DNA of 25,258 nt from contig NW_019775682.1 in the NCBI RefSeq assembly GCF_001039355.2, forward strand, positions 1 to 25,258, read 5' to 3'. The DNA comes from Lingula anatina. Taxonomy: Eukaryota > Brachiopoda > Lingulata > Lingulida > Lingulidae. This document shows, piece by piece, positions 8,899 to 18,932 of this stretch. A program made the translations under genes and the position numbers. Under the pieces are notes generated by a model. The model ran no database searches. It was not told the origin of the DNA and saw only the letters and a list, made by a program, of their open reading frames with translations. Position 1 is the stretch's first letter. Every line of letters starts with the position of its first letter.

Positions 8899-10266
8899 AA
8901 ACAAACAAACAAACAAACACATATACCCCACCTTCCGCTTATATTGTTGTTTTATTCCCAAGTTTAATGTTGCAACACTCTTAATCATCCGTATCGTGTT
9001 TTTCCAGGTCAATCCAGCTATAACAATGTCTGGTAACCCCTTGACCACTCATGTGCTGGACACTGCGCGAGGAAGTCCTGCAGCCAATCTTGAACTGACT
9101 GTGTCCATCAAAGGTCAGAATGGACAGTGGACTGACCTCATCACTAGGTTAGTAGGCTCTGGAAGGGGGGGGGGGGATGCCAAATAAGATTTTAGAGTAG
9201 GAAGATATATGGTTTGTCATTATGTTTTAGACTAACTGCTGGAAGTCAAACAACATAAATAGTCCCTTGGTTAAGTAAGTACAGAAACCATGGGCCATAG
9301 GGATGGTATATTTTATCCTCATCTTTTATCAAGTTTTTACCCTTAGTTAATAAAGTTTGATAAATAAAATAGATAAAGTAACAGTTGTGGATGCTTAGAC
9401 TGGATATTTACTGAGTTGTTTAATTGTTTGTAGAGAGTACAGTTGATACCTTCAGTTTTTTTCCCTTTTTTGTCTCAGTTCAACAAACAGCGATGGCAGA
9501 GTCCCTAGACTTCTTACACAAGATCAGTTTGTTCCAGGAACATACAAGATTAATTTTAATACTGGTGGATATTTCCAGCAGCTTGGGGTAGAGGGATTCT
9601 ATCCATATGTTGAGGTAGGTCATTATTTCTTCTCATGTTTTATAGAAATTCTCCAGATAAATCTAGGCAATTTTAAAGTGTGCTCTGGTTAAGAGTGAAT
9701 AGCTTTATATATTTTTTAAATCTGCCACAAGTTTTTTCTTCAGTTTTCTTCACCATGTCAAGAAGGTTAAAAAAAGAACTTGTAAAACTAAAGGCTCATT
9801 CCCAATGAAACTATTGGTCCATAGATTGATCCAACTTCTTGGGGGCTCCTGCTGGGTGGAATCAGATTAACATATTAATATCCTGCCTCCTCTTGACATT
9901 GAGTAGAATACAGAAAAGCTGGTATTTATACAACTATATTTGAAACAAAGAGGCGGTATGTTAACCTTTTAATCTGATTGCATTCAGCAAGAGCTCCCAG
10001 GGAGTTGGATCAATCTATATGTAGACCCATTGCTTCATTGGGAATGAGCCCTGCAGCATTATATTTGTGAAATATTGTATAGTTTTCAGAAATTTTACTT
10101 ACACATGTACCACTTCAGTTTATTGCCTCCAACAACAAATGTTTGACTCAAGAATGCATTATCGATACAATTTCAGGTTGTCTTTGAGATCAGAGACCCC
10201 CAGCAGCACTATCATGTGCCCCTTCTCCTCAGTCCCTATGGCTACTCCACCTATAGAGGCAGCTAA
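8609..10266 (+). CDS. URAH: 5-hydroxyisourate hydrolase (transthyretin-like), complete, 4 exons
   Basis: Coding exons are 8609-8665, 9008-9147, 9479-9614 and 10177-10266. All introns are GT-AG and the joined frame is 140 codons plus TAA. The enzyme hydrolyses 5-hydroxyisourate, the product of urate oxidase, to OHCU in peroxisomal urate breakdown. Exon 2 carries the family start [12 protein letters not shown] with the catalytic His34. Exon 3 carries NSDGR with the active-site Arg73. Exon 4 carries HVPLLLSP (His124, Ser130) and ends in the family signature YRGS (137-140), which separates the hydrolase from true transthyretin. Residues 5-13, RLEVLQKHL, match the PTS2 consensus R-L-x5-H-L and lie alone on exon 1. 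I chose the ATG at 8609 because an in-frame TTG lies upstream and this ATG precedes the PTS2; a second in-frame ATG (codon 26, MSGNPL) sits at the usual mature start. Possible poly(A) signals (AATAAA) are at 11344 and 11756. The family call is very secure; exon 1 rests on its phase-0 join, the PTS2 and its conservation in copy A. Confidence 0.95.
8862..8920 (+). repeat. (TC)n(CA)n(AAAC)n microsatellite in URAH intron 1, copy B
   Basis: Compound simple repeat about 90 bp before the exon 2 acceptor at 9007, differing from copy A in length and motif. Confidence 0.9.
9793..10050 (+). mobile_element. Foldback MITE-like element, family II, in URAH intron 3
   Basis: Terminal inverted repeats ggctcattcccaatgaa (left) and its reverse complement (right) enclose 258 bp. 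Further inward are matching arms such as tagattgatccaac and its inverse gttggatcaatcta. The element lies wholly within intron 3 (9615-10176). A relative is at 19853-20070 in a DDX11 intron. Confidence 0.75.
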
Positions 10267-12122
10267 AAGTTGGACAAGAGGACACGATGTAGTAATGAAA
10301 ATATAGCTTCTGCTTGTAAGAGTCAGTTTAAAATGATACCTTGGATACATCTGCTTTAGTCTCTAATCAAGTGACTTGTTGTTCCTAAATTTGCTTTATA
10401 TCTCAATAATCCGTGTGCTGTCATACCTGTTGAAGTGCTCAAAAGTGAAAGCAAGGACATCAACCAGGGAAAAAGTTAGAAAATATTGCATGGGGTTCCG
10501 TGGACCGCCTAGGCCAATGATTTTTTGGGCCCCCAAAAAATCAGAAGTCAGCAGATAGTGAGAAAAATCTCCTCCCTGATCAACTCATGGCCTAGGCATC
10601 CTTCAACATACAATGAAACTGAAGTTTAGATAGAGAGAAACCCAGATCCATACCCCTCTCCAGTACTGCTTTTAAATTGTATTTACAGTATGTAACAAGT
10701 TATGTAACAAGACACTGAGGAAGGTTTTATATTATCACAAATATGTATTTTATCCTTTTTTTAAAACTGATTCTAAGAAGCTATTTTTTCACTTCATACA
10801 TTATCAGTTAGGGGTCCACGGACATTTAAAGAGAATACAGTACACTGTCAAATGTTCCTTGTCATTTAATATTATAATGATATCATGTACTAGCAACAAC
10901 ATTTAAAGGTTCCTTCACTTTGATTAATATTTTGAAAAAAATCTGCCCACTGTCAAATGTTCCTTGTCATTTAATATTATAATGATATCATGTACTAGCA
11001 ACAAGCATTTAAAGGTTCCTTCACTTTGATTAATATTTTGTGACCAACTTCCATCTTTTGAAAATTTATCTTTGAAACTTGTGATCTAATCTTTAGTGTA
11101 TTGATATACACAGGTAGAGAGATACTAGTACATATAGATTTTTTGAAAGGGTCATTTCACTGTACATGTTACAGACATCACAAAAGGAACTTTATTAAGT
11201 GCAATTCTAATATTTCAGTACAAAATTGAGTCAAACTCGTGTGTATATTAATACCTGGTGTTATGAAGAACATGTAGTGTAAGAAAACTTAATTTCTCAT
11301 TCTTCACCTTTGATTTGCATCACCTTGTTATATGTTTAATTTTAATAAAAATTAATGTAAGGTTAGCATGATTTGGAAGAGATATTTGTAAATGTCTTTT
11401 AAACTTATTATGTGAAGTTGAAAAACACTGGAATTCTGCATTTACTCATAGGTTTTTATTCATTTGGTTTTAGTTATGGAAAGGTTTGTTTTTTTTAGAA
11501 ATATACTTTCCACCATTTTCAACTGTTGACAGGTATTCAAAATCAGATGTAATGATAATGTTTCAGTGGTTGTTTTGAAGACGAATGATAAACTTTTATT
11601 ATATTTATAAATTGAATATTGTTGTTGCTTCAATACATTACGGTGTTAATTTGATTAGAAGGTAATATTTAAAGTTTTCAGAGACATAGATAATAGAAAA
11701 TACCTTATTTTTAAATAATCTTCCTTCTGTTTCAATAGGGAACTCCTTTTTCCACAATAAAAGTTGTTTTGACACGCTATAATTTACGCTCTTCTTTTCA
11801 AAGGACCGCTAAGATGGGGACTATGACCAATTATTTGTATATCTCACGCCCTAGTCGAATATTTTTTCTTGTCTGTCTGTTCAACAAAAAGTCATTGTGA
11901 TTTTTGTGTATGAGAAAATTTCAAAAACCCAAACATATTTAATTATTGGCGACTTATAGCAATATATTCTGTGAAGGAAATTGTTGGTTTTAAGTGAAGA
12001 ATTTTGCAGAGACCTCCCAACATTGGCTAGTCAACATGCAGGCTGTAGGAGGACGGTGAAAGCGCTAAGTTAGACACTGCAGTCTGCCTCAAAACTACAA
12101 CAATTTTGTTGTGGAAGAAGGG
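10267..12122. other. URAH 3' flank, no further gene recognised
   Basis: AT-rich, probably containing the URAH 3' UTR. AATAAA hexamers are at 11344-11349 and 11756-11761. It also holds the 105-bp tandem duplication at 10843-11041. No protein-like frame was recognised. Confidence 0.5.
10843..11041 (+). repeat. Tandem duplication, period 105 bp
   Basis: The unit starting cactgtcaaatgttccttg at 10843 repeats at 10948 with almost no differences, which suggests a recent event. Confidence 0.9.
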
Positions 12123-12185
12123 CAGTGGCGGATTAAGGGGGGAGTGTTAGGGGGGGTCCTGACCCCCCCCCCCTTCGATTTCTGA
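12123..12185 (+). mobile_element. hAT-like terminal sequence, solo end
   Basis: Begins cagtggcggattaagggg and continues into G-rich and C-rich runs and cttcgatttctgag. It is the same end seen inverted in both copies of the duplication. No second end or transposase was found. Confidence 0.45.
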
Positions 12186-12711
12186 GAAACATCACACCAA
12201 TGGTCTCCTCTTGAAATTAGAATTTTGACTAGTTGAATCATAGTTCTAAATAGTACCAAGTTGTTTACAATGTGTTTATTGTGAAATATGAATCTCATAC
12301 GAAGAGTTGTTATCCCTTCAAGTGACTGCATGACGTCTCTTCATATGGCATTCAAAATGCCACAATAAATACATTGTGAACAGCGCATAAAAATGTTTTA
12401 AATTGCATTTTACCACTAAAACGGCGGTTAATCATAATATCCGGATATCGCGAGATTGCATGGACTGTCACTGATAGCAACCCTCCGTACTTAAACACAG
12501 ATACTCTTTTTTAAAGAAAAATCTATTATCTTTGAATATCGGAACAGATTCATTAACCATTGGTACGCATGGAAAAATAATCATTTACCCCAGGAAAAGT
12601 CGTTTTATGTCACCAAATGAAAAGTCATCAACCTTTTTAAGTTGTCTGCGTGTTTATTCTACTCCTTGCGAATATTTGCCATTATCAACACCTGGTCATA
12701 CTCGTTAGGGT

Positions 12712-12719
12712 TATATAAG
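12712..12719 (+). promoter_or_regulatory. Possible TATA box
   Basis: TATATAAG in a locally GC-richer stretch, with gtcacacggacagcagcatt at a distance suitable for a start site. No coding frame follows on the + strand, so a promoter would imply a non-coding transcript. Chance occurrence is plausible. Confidence 0.2.
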
Positions 12720-12910
12720 AGCGTCGCTTGTCACACGGACAGCAGCATTAGTCGAGGAGTATGACGAGTGTTGTCGTCCTTTCTAAGATCTCCCGTTGAA
12801 TAACGCATTGCTCAGTCTTCCAAGGTCTATCCAAAACACACTGGACTTCACAATACGATATTGTCTGATGAGTTGCGTCATGACGCAAATTTTCACTGAA
12901 TTTGTAGAAG

Positions 12911-12968
12911 TAAGGCTGTGCTCAGATTAAAAGTTATCGATCCAGCAGGTTCGATCTACACAGCCTTA
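12911..12968. repeat. Short inverted repeat
   Basis: Taaggctgtg (12911-12920) and its perfect reverse complement cacagcctta (12959-12968) flank 38 bases containing atcgatcc. It could be a small foldback remnant. Confidence 0.5.
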
Positions 12969-13005
12969 ATTAATCTGCTTTTTTTTAAAGTTGCTGTTGT
13001 TGCGG

Positions 13006-13048
13006 TTTCCACACACACACACATACACACAGACACACACACACACAT
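13006..13048 (+). repeat. (CA)n microsatellite, interrupted
   Basis: Imperfect CA tract with T and G interruptions. Confidence 0.85.
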
Positions 13049-13810
13049 ACGCGACTTATATGGGACTTACACGTGATGTGTTTTGACATTTTACGATTTG
13101 AATAAAGACCAAAAGACTATCATTTTAATTACTTGAGACATACAGTAAACAACCAATGTAGACCAAAATAAGTGTTGTTGGTAAAAAACAATATGGCGAT
13201 TAAATTTTTCGTCCTTCAAGGAACTTCGTGATAAGCGTTAAATTTTGAACACATTTTGAATACGAAACCGTTGCAATTTGCATTATATTTTCCAACATAA
13301 AGATTACTGCAAACCAATGTCATTTGGTGGCTTCTATTTTCTAACTGCAAATTCATTTTCTCTCTTTTGCTATTGATTTCGTGCGTGTTTAAATGGCTCA
13401 CGTATTTCATAAAAATAACAAAGCATGCCAAACAAATCTCGTGTAATTTTATCCCAAAAATAACTTCAATATACATAACAGTTGTGACTTGCGGATGTGA
13501 CTTACGGTGCGTATTAAATTTATTAATGTAAACCGTTGCTTCGGCCGTTGTGATCAACGATAATAATAATGTGACTAACAATAACAATAACTAAAATATA
13601 CATTATATATCAACGTGACTCGCTGATGTGGCATGAGTGCGCCCTTTTCGGAGAAATGCTACCAAAGATGTCGTGACAATCATACGAAAGAGCTCAAATT
13701 TGAAACTCGTGCAGTTGGTATACTGATCGCAGAGCTACATCAATATGTCTGACATGTCTTACATATTACTTTACTAGTATTACTGGTACAAGTTTTTAAT
13801 GTTAATTGAG

Positions 13811-15196
13811 TCATTTCAATTTTAGAATTTTCAAGTAGGCCGCCTTGAATTTTGCATTCATGATCCCATAAATCAACGGATTAATCGCGGAACTTAAAGA
13901 GATCAACACTATAGCTAAATTAAAGAGGATATTTGGAATAACACTGTCAATATCGAAGTGATTCTCTGTGGCTATTATAATAGGATATGGCAGGTACAAA
14001 GTCGTGAACCAGATAAGCGTGATGGCCGTCATTTTGGCGACTTTCAGTTCCATCTTACTAGTCGGGCCTTGGTTGATCCATTTGCTGCGGATTCGTGCCG
14101 TCAATTTCGGGTTGGGAACATTGCCCTGTGCGCTTTTCCTCGATGTGGTGTTGTCCTCACCCCAAGCTACGGCCGGGGAGGGACGCTTCATTTCACCTTG
14201 GATCCGTTGGTCAGCGGCGCCAATCTGAGACGAACCTTGGCCGTGATTCCCCTTGCTATCTCCTGGCTGTGACAGTCCTACTTGGGAAGAGAGGGTTTCC
14301 CCGTTGATTTTGTTGGAGGTGTTTTCCTTCCTGCCCAGAGACTCTGTTTCATATTCATGCGTTTTAGACGATGTTCCTGCAATGGCCGCATCTGGAGCCG
14401 CCGGGTGCAATGGCGCAGGCACGTTTGGCAATTCGTTGGATTCCATCTGGGGACGGTTTCTGCCTATGCCGGTACCATTACTCCCTGCGTTACCGTACGG
14501 TCTGAGTTTATTTTTCTGTTTTCGAACATGTCGAAAAATTCCGAAGTAACAGCCATACGCCGTCACTAGGCAAATGGGAATGTGAGGAGACACCACATAC
14601 CGAGTGAACTGCTCCATGGAAATATTGGCCCTGCACTCCACGCCTGGCGACCAGCTGTTCCAGCCGAGAAAAGGGGGGCAGAACATCAGCATGACGTACA
14701 GCCACAGAGAAGCGATCCCGAGCCCCACCTTTCTGGTTGACATCAGCTTCAGGTAGCTCTGACTCCAGCATATTTTTATGCATCTCTCAACAGCGATCAA
14801 AAGTTGGTGAAGAAATGAAATGGAGTTCAAGGCCCCAAACGCCGTTATTTTGCCCAGGCAAAAATATTTATTAAAAGACAGGTGGTGTAAAGAGTCCACG
14901 CTAGTGACCAGGTAGGCTGAGACGATGTGATAAGGCATGCCCACCAGCCCGGTCAACAGGTCCACGGCTGCTAGGCTCACAATAATGGTGTTTGTGTTGG
15001 TTCGCAGCCCTTTGAAGCGATAAAAAGCAAGAATCGTTAAGACATTGGCTAGAATGGCGATGATGGCTATGGCACCCTCAATAACTATGTAAGGAATGCA
15101 TTCTCCGCCTTGGCACGATCTTTTCGCTGCTGATGTTGCGTTGGTAAAAAGATCTGTTGAGGTATTACGCTGTGTGTCTTGCATCTTGTCATTCAC
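13811..15196 (-). CDS. Class A GPCR, adenosine-receptor-like orphan, single exon
   Basis: An intact 461-codon frame. Seven hydrophobic segments are at about 36-59 (N51), 69-95 (VDLL, Asp79), 113-137, 158-178, 201-222, 385-409 and 420-444. Cys113 and Cys188 can form the conserved disulphide. The DRY position reads E137-R138-C139, and NPLIY ends helix 7 (439-443). PPFLGWN after helix 4, the loop Cys and LAIVL before helix 7 point to adenosine receptors. Yet positions aligning with adenosine-contacting residues are changed: the loop-2 Phe-Glu pair reads Ala-Asn, helix-6 Asn is Ile, helix-7 His is Ser, and the CWxP tryptophan is Tyr (Y401). Loop 3 is very long (about 226-383, polar) and the tail after NPxxY is only 18 residues. 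N-glycosylation motifs occur at N11 and N19. A second Met lies at codon 5. The GPCR call is secure, the adenosine-like affinity is likely, and the ligand is unknown. Confidence 0.9.
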   Translation of the reverse strand: MNDKMQDTQRNTSTDLFTNATSAAKRSCQGGECIPYIVIEGAIAIIAILANVLTILAFYRFKGLRTNTNTIIVSLAAVDLLTGLVGMPYHIVSAYLVTSVDSLHHLSFNKYFCLGKITAFGALNSISFLHQLLIAVERCIKICWSQSYLKLMSTRKVGLGIASLWLYVMLMFCPPFLGWNSWSPGVECRANISMEQFTRYVVSPHIPICLVTAYGCYFGIFRHVRKQKNKLRPYGNAGSNGTGIGRNRPQMESNELPNVPAPLHPAAPDAAIAGTSSKTHEYETESLGRKENTSNKINGETLSSQVGLSQPGDSKGNHGQGSSQIGAADQRIQGEMKRPSPAVAWGEDNTTSRKSAQGNVPNPKLTARIRSKWINQGPTSKMELKVAKMTAITLIWFTTLYLPYPIIIATENHFDIDSVIPNILFNLAIVLISLSSAINPLIYGIMNAKFKAAYLKILKLK

Positions 15197-17902
15197 ACTT
15201 GCAAAGTCCTCACTAACACGACTTTAACTTCCACAGTTTGACTTACTACGAGGGAGTGATGTATATTGAAATCGATCAGGTTTCCCTATTATGCGCCCAG
15301 CCTACGTATATTCTTTAAGAAAGTTGTCTGTTCAAAACACTCGGAAACATTGTCCAGCCTCACACATAATTATAAAGCGTCAAAACCGAAAGGATCTTCC
15401 TGACGTGTATTTGAATAAGCTATAATTGCTCCATCTACACTCATGCACGTTCGTAACACGTAGGCTACCCACAATACTGCCAGCACTCCCATTTCTATTA
15501 ATTTTAGTACCAGTAACACGTATAGATTCTTCAAAATCTGCCTTTTTCATAATTTGACGGTTAATATACAATATGTTGATAATTAAAAATAGAGCAGAAA
15601 AGAAGTGCACACCAATGTCATGTCTTTTTGAGTGCCCCTCCAAAGATAATTATCCTTATACTTGTCACTAGAGGCTGTTGCTATATGTATATATATATAT
15701 ATATATGCACGCAACAGCCACAAGTGCCGACTTCTTAGAAAAAATCATCAGACTATTTCCTTGGAGAAATTACCCAGCATATACAAATGGTAAGATGTTT
15801 TCAACGGATAGCTCCTAATTATGAAAACTCAATCGTGTTTTTAAATCGAACCCAACTCGCAGCAAACGTCATTTTCAAGATATGACGTAATTTCAAATGT
15901 AAATGATGCAGAGAATCCCGTGTCTCAGATCCCCTCACGTATTTACCATTAGACTAGCACGTGGCGTTTATGACGATAGTAAAGTATTTATGAAAACAAA
16001 TTTAGACATTAGACGTCTCCGATATTAGGGTTCGTACGAGGTACTGGCAATGTAATTTTATTGTATTTGGTCCAATTTTATCCCATGGGGTTGTTTAAAA
16101 ATACTTCCAGTTCTAAGAAATCAGGATAGCTTAAGGGGTGTTGCGGCACAATTACATTTTCCTGTTGCTCATTGTGTCAGCTGCTTCATCATGTGTAAAG
16201 TACGAAGGGTCCTTCAGGGAGTCGGTCTCCAGTGTGGCATGCTTCACTGGTTCACTGTCTCCTGTGGCTTGCTTGTTAGAAGTGCTGTGTCACGCTGCCT
16301 GTTACAACGCCACTCGTGAATCCTAGCTTCCGTTAACCCCTCACGCAAGGACAATAACTAGGAATACGGCACTTCGAGGTTCAAGAGTTGTAGTTTCAGC
16401 ATCTACTCTCAAAAAGCCCTAATACTGACTGGTATTTTAATACTGATATTTAATATCTTACTAAACACGATAGATTAGGCCGATATTTTTTGGAAAGGAT
16501 TCTAGCATCATCATAAGCCTATAAACTTTGAAACTGCAATTTGTACGCCTGCACTTCGTTCACAACGCCTGTAATTATAGACTATTAGTCGTTATTGGGC
16601 ACAATAGTGATCGAATTTATTTTGCCCATTTTAGCCTTTCTTTTAAATATATATTTATTACTAAAACTCATCAGGCAACCTTACCCGTTGTCTTTTCATC
16701 AAAGACAACCAATTACATACATGACATTGCTCGATTGCCTTCACACATTAATTTTAAAGATATAAACTGAAGATCGCTGAGCAAGGAAAATAAGATAATG
16801 TAATACGGCGAATTGTATTCGCTTTATCCACAATTTCTTTCATAAGGGAAGACCTTTTATAACAAGCGTCTTGTCTCAAATTCGCTTTTTTTTTTTCTTA
16901 AGAGAAACAACATTATAGGTGTACGCTTTCAAGATTTCTATAAAAATAATCTTTTATATATATACTTATACTGAAAAATAAGACAGTGTGCGCCTAATTA
17001 GATCATAAAACAAAACAAGATGTAAAAAGTGGATAACCAAGGTGAATATCCCCGATATCTCATTGGCTTATTGCGGTATATTTAGAATGAGAAAGCATTT
17101 TGCGAACGTTTCGTGATCAGAAAATTTCCTCGCTTCCGTCGTCTACCCAGTGCTTCTCTCTGATTCAGACAAGGTGTTTGTCAAGCCAGAGAGTATTAAC
17201 TTGGACTCGTATAGAATGTGCCCCTGGAAATGTATCGACGGGCTTAATTACAACATGGCAATTCCATTTAATAATACGGCAACTTGAGTCTTTCACTTAA
17301 ACGAAAAAAATCCCTTTTTTTATTAAAAGCCGGTGGCCAATTACATTCTAGCAGCGCTTTCCGTGATCAAATAACACTCTTACCTCCACTTACTGAATAG
17401 AACATTTTCACCGGAATAGTTATCACATCACAATAAGGGCTTGATAACGTGAGAATGAAAAGTCAAGGCGATAATTGCTGCTGTGTAGTGAAATTACTAC
17501 ATGCGCTCTGAGAACAACTTGGAAAAGATCGGTATGGTAAGAAAATGTTATCACTTATAAAAGCACAATCATGAACTAAGTAGCAAACTGACAAAAGTAC
17601 AGACACCAAATACCAAAGAAAAAAATTAAAAAATAATCTCATTGTGCCCACTTTAGAAAGGGACCGTCGAGAAAGATTGAAGTACGACTCATCAAAGGTG
17701 ACAAATACGTATACCAAAACAGCAAAGAAACCAAAATATATTTAGACAATCAAAAATCTTAATAAAAATCCTATCTAGTCAACTTTCTAGAGGAACCAGC
17801 TTTTAAATGTCTTTACTAATTTAATGAACGATTCTTTCTTTCTTTAACAAAGCCGCTGGGCAAATTTGAAGTTAAAAAATGGTTTGGTACTGTGTTGAGC
17901 AT

Positions 17903-17903
<1 letters not shown>
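15197..17903. other. GPCR 5' flank and intergenic DNA, no gene recognised
   Basis: AT-rich sequence with only short, unconvincing frames. It should hold the promoter and any 5' untranslated exon of the GPCR, but no clear core promoter was found. A hairpin lies at 15673-15719. Confidence 0.5.
15673..15719. repeat. Inverted repeat around an (AT)n tract
   Basis: The arms ggctgttgc and gcaacagcc flank an AT microsatellite, forming a potential hairpin. Confidence 0.6.

Positions 17904-17945
<42 letters not shown>
17904..17945 (+). repeat. Poly(A) tract, 42 bases
   Basis: An unbroken A run. It could be the tail of a retroposed sequence, but no SINE or LINE body was recognised upstream and no convincing target-site duplication flanks it. 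Confidence 0.9.
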
Positions 17946-17947
<2 letters not shown>

Positions 17948-18932
17948 GGTAGCTGATCAAGCCAATTTTCAAAAGGAAGCTGTAAGACAAAATACACGCG
18001 AAAAAATCAATAAATTCACAAGGAATTTTTTTAATCAAACAAAGCTACCCAGTAAATTTAAAGCAAAACGAGAATACAGTGGGAGATGGGCTGTAATAGT
18101 ACACTGAATATACCCACCCCTTTTCCCACTTGCCCATTTCAAGTTTTCAAAATTTTGGGGTCACTTTTTATTCTAATATACCGAGAAAATGGACTTTCAG
18201 AAGACATCTTTAGACTAAGAATGTTTTCAAATTGTCACATAATAACTGTGGTTGGAAAATTGTCACATAATGACTGTGGTTAGCAAATGTTAAGGGAACC
18301 TTAATGATCACTTGTCACCAGCAGGTGTAAAGATTTGTTGTCATAGCAATGACATTTTGGTCTGTCGGTTTAGACAGGTGGCTGAAGAATGAGGCAAAAA
18401 CTGTACATTACGTTCTTAGTTTTCTACCATTCTTGGCAGTCCTTGCTAAGTGTGATTTTGATCTTCAGTCCTTTGTTAAGGAACTATTGTTCAGAATATG
18501 GAGAAATCAATGTACATGAACTACTGGTAACAGCAAACTTCTTTATTTATGAAAATATGTTAACTTTTCAACATGATCATATAAAGACTGACATAACAAA
18601 AATATCAGAATGCAGTACACATTTCTGCTTATGTACTAATTAATGTACGTAACAGTACACAAATATAAACAAACATAAATACTTAGATAAATATCAGATA
18701 CTTCATGCTCAGCAATAAATGTGAAGTCATCTGTTTATAAGAATAAAAATAAATTAAACTTAAGTTTTACCTGTATTTAATTGTTAAGAAATAAGAAGTT
18801 ATCTACTCCCAAGTATTTTATGCACACAATTTAAGAAAAAAAGATGGACAACTAGGAACAAAGACCTGGCAAACATGCTACTCCTCCCTTTCACTCCTCA
18901 GATTACATATAACAGCTTCTGCTTCTGTCTCA
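17946..18932. other. DDX11 3' flank, no further gene recognised
   Basis: AT-rich, probably containing the DDX11 3' UTR on the minus strand; a minus-strand AATAAA is at 18542-18547. A 28-bp imperfect tandem repeat (attgtcacataatgactgtgg) is near 18229-18283. Confidence 0.45.

Larger units (their letters stand above)
4960..9079 (+). repeat. Copy B of the ~4.1 kb direct duplication
   Basis: This is the second copy. Its first bases match the minisatellite of copy A at 859, so it starts inside a repeat array, as a contig end often does. It runs without a break into the intact URAH gene. Relative to copy A it has a long (AT)n tract, an inverted 30-bp segment at 5854-5883, an extra foldback element at 6835-7014, and a shorter URAH intron 1. 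Confidence 0.93.
12186..13810. other. Intergenic DNA, no gene recognised
   Basis: This stretch holds a TATATAAG box (12712-12719), a short hairpin, a CA microsatellite and one minus-strand frame at 13216-13587 that starts with a hydrophobic run but matches nothing I know. I see no supported gene. Confidence 0.5.

Noticed and set aside
13216-13587. Minus-strand 123-codon frame with a signal-peptide-like start (MLLLVTLLLSLITTAEA)
   Set aside because: The rest is low-complexity AT-rich translation with no recognised domain and no clear promoter; it lies just downstream of the GPCR on the same strand and is probably 3' UTR or chance.
13958-14783. Several frames overlapping the GPCR on both strands
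   Set aside because: They are shadows of the GPCR coding sequence with no independent features.
17840-18065. Possible retroposon with the 42-base poly(A) tail
   Set aside because: An imperfect aacaaagc...aaattt..ag similarity flanks the tract, but it is too diverged for a target-site duplication and no element body was identified.
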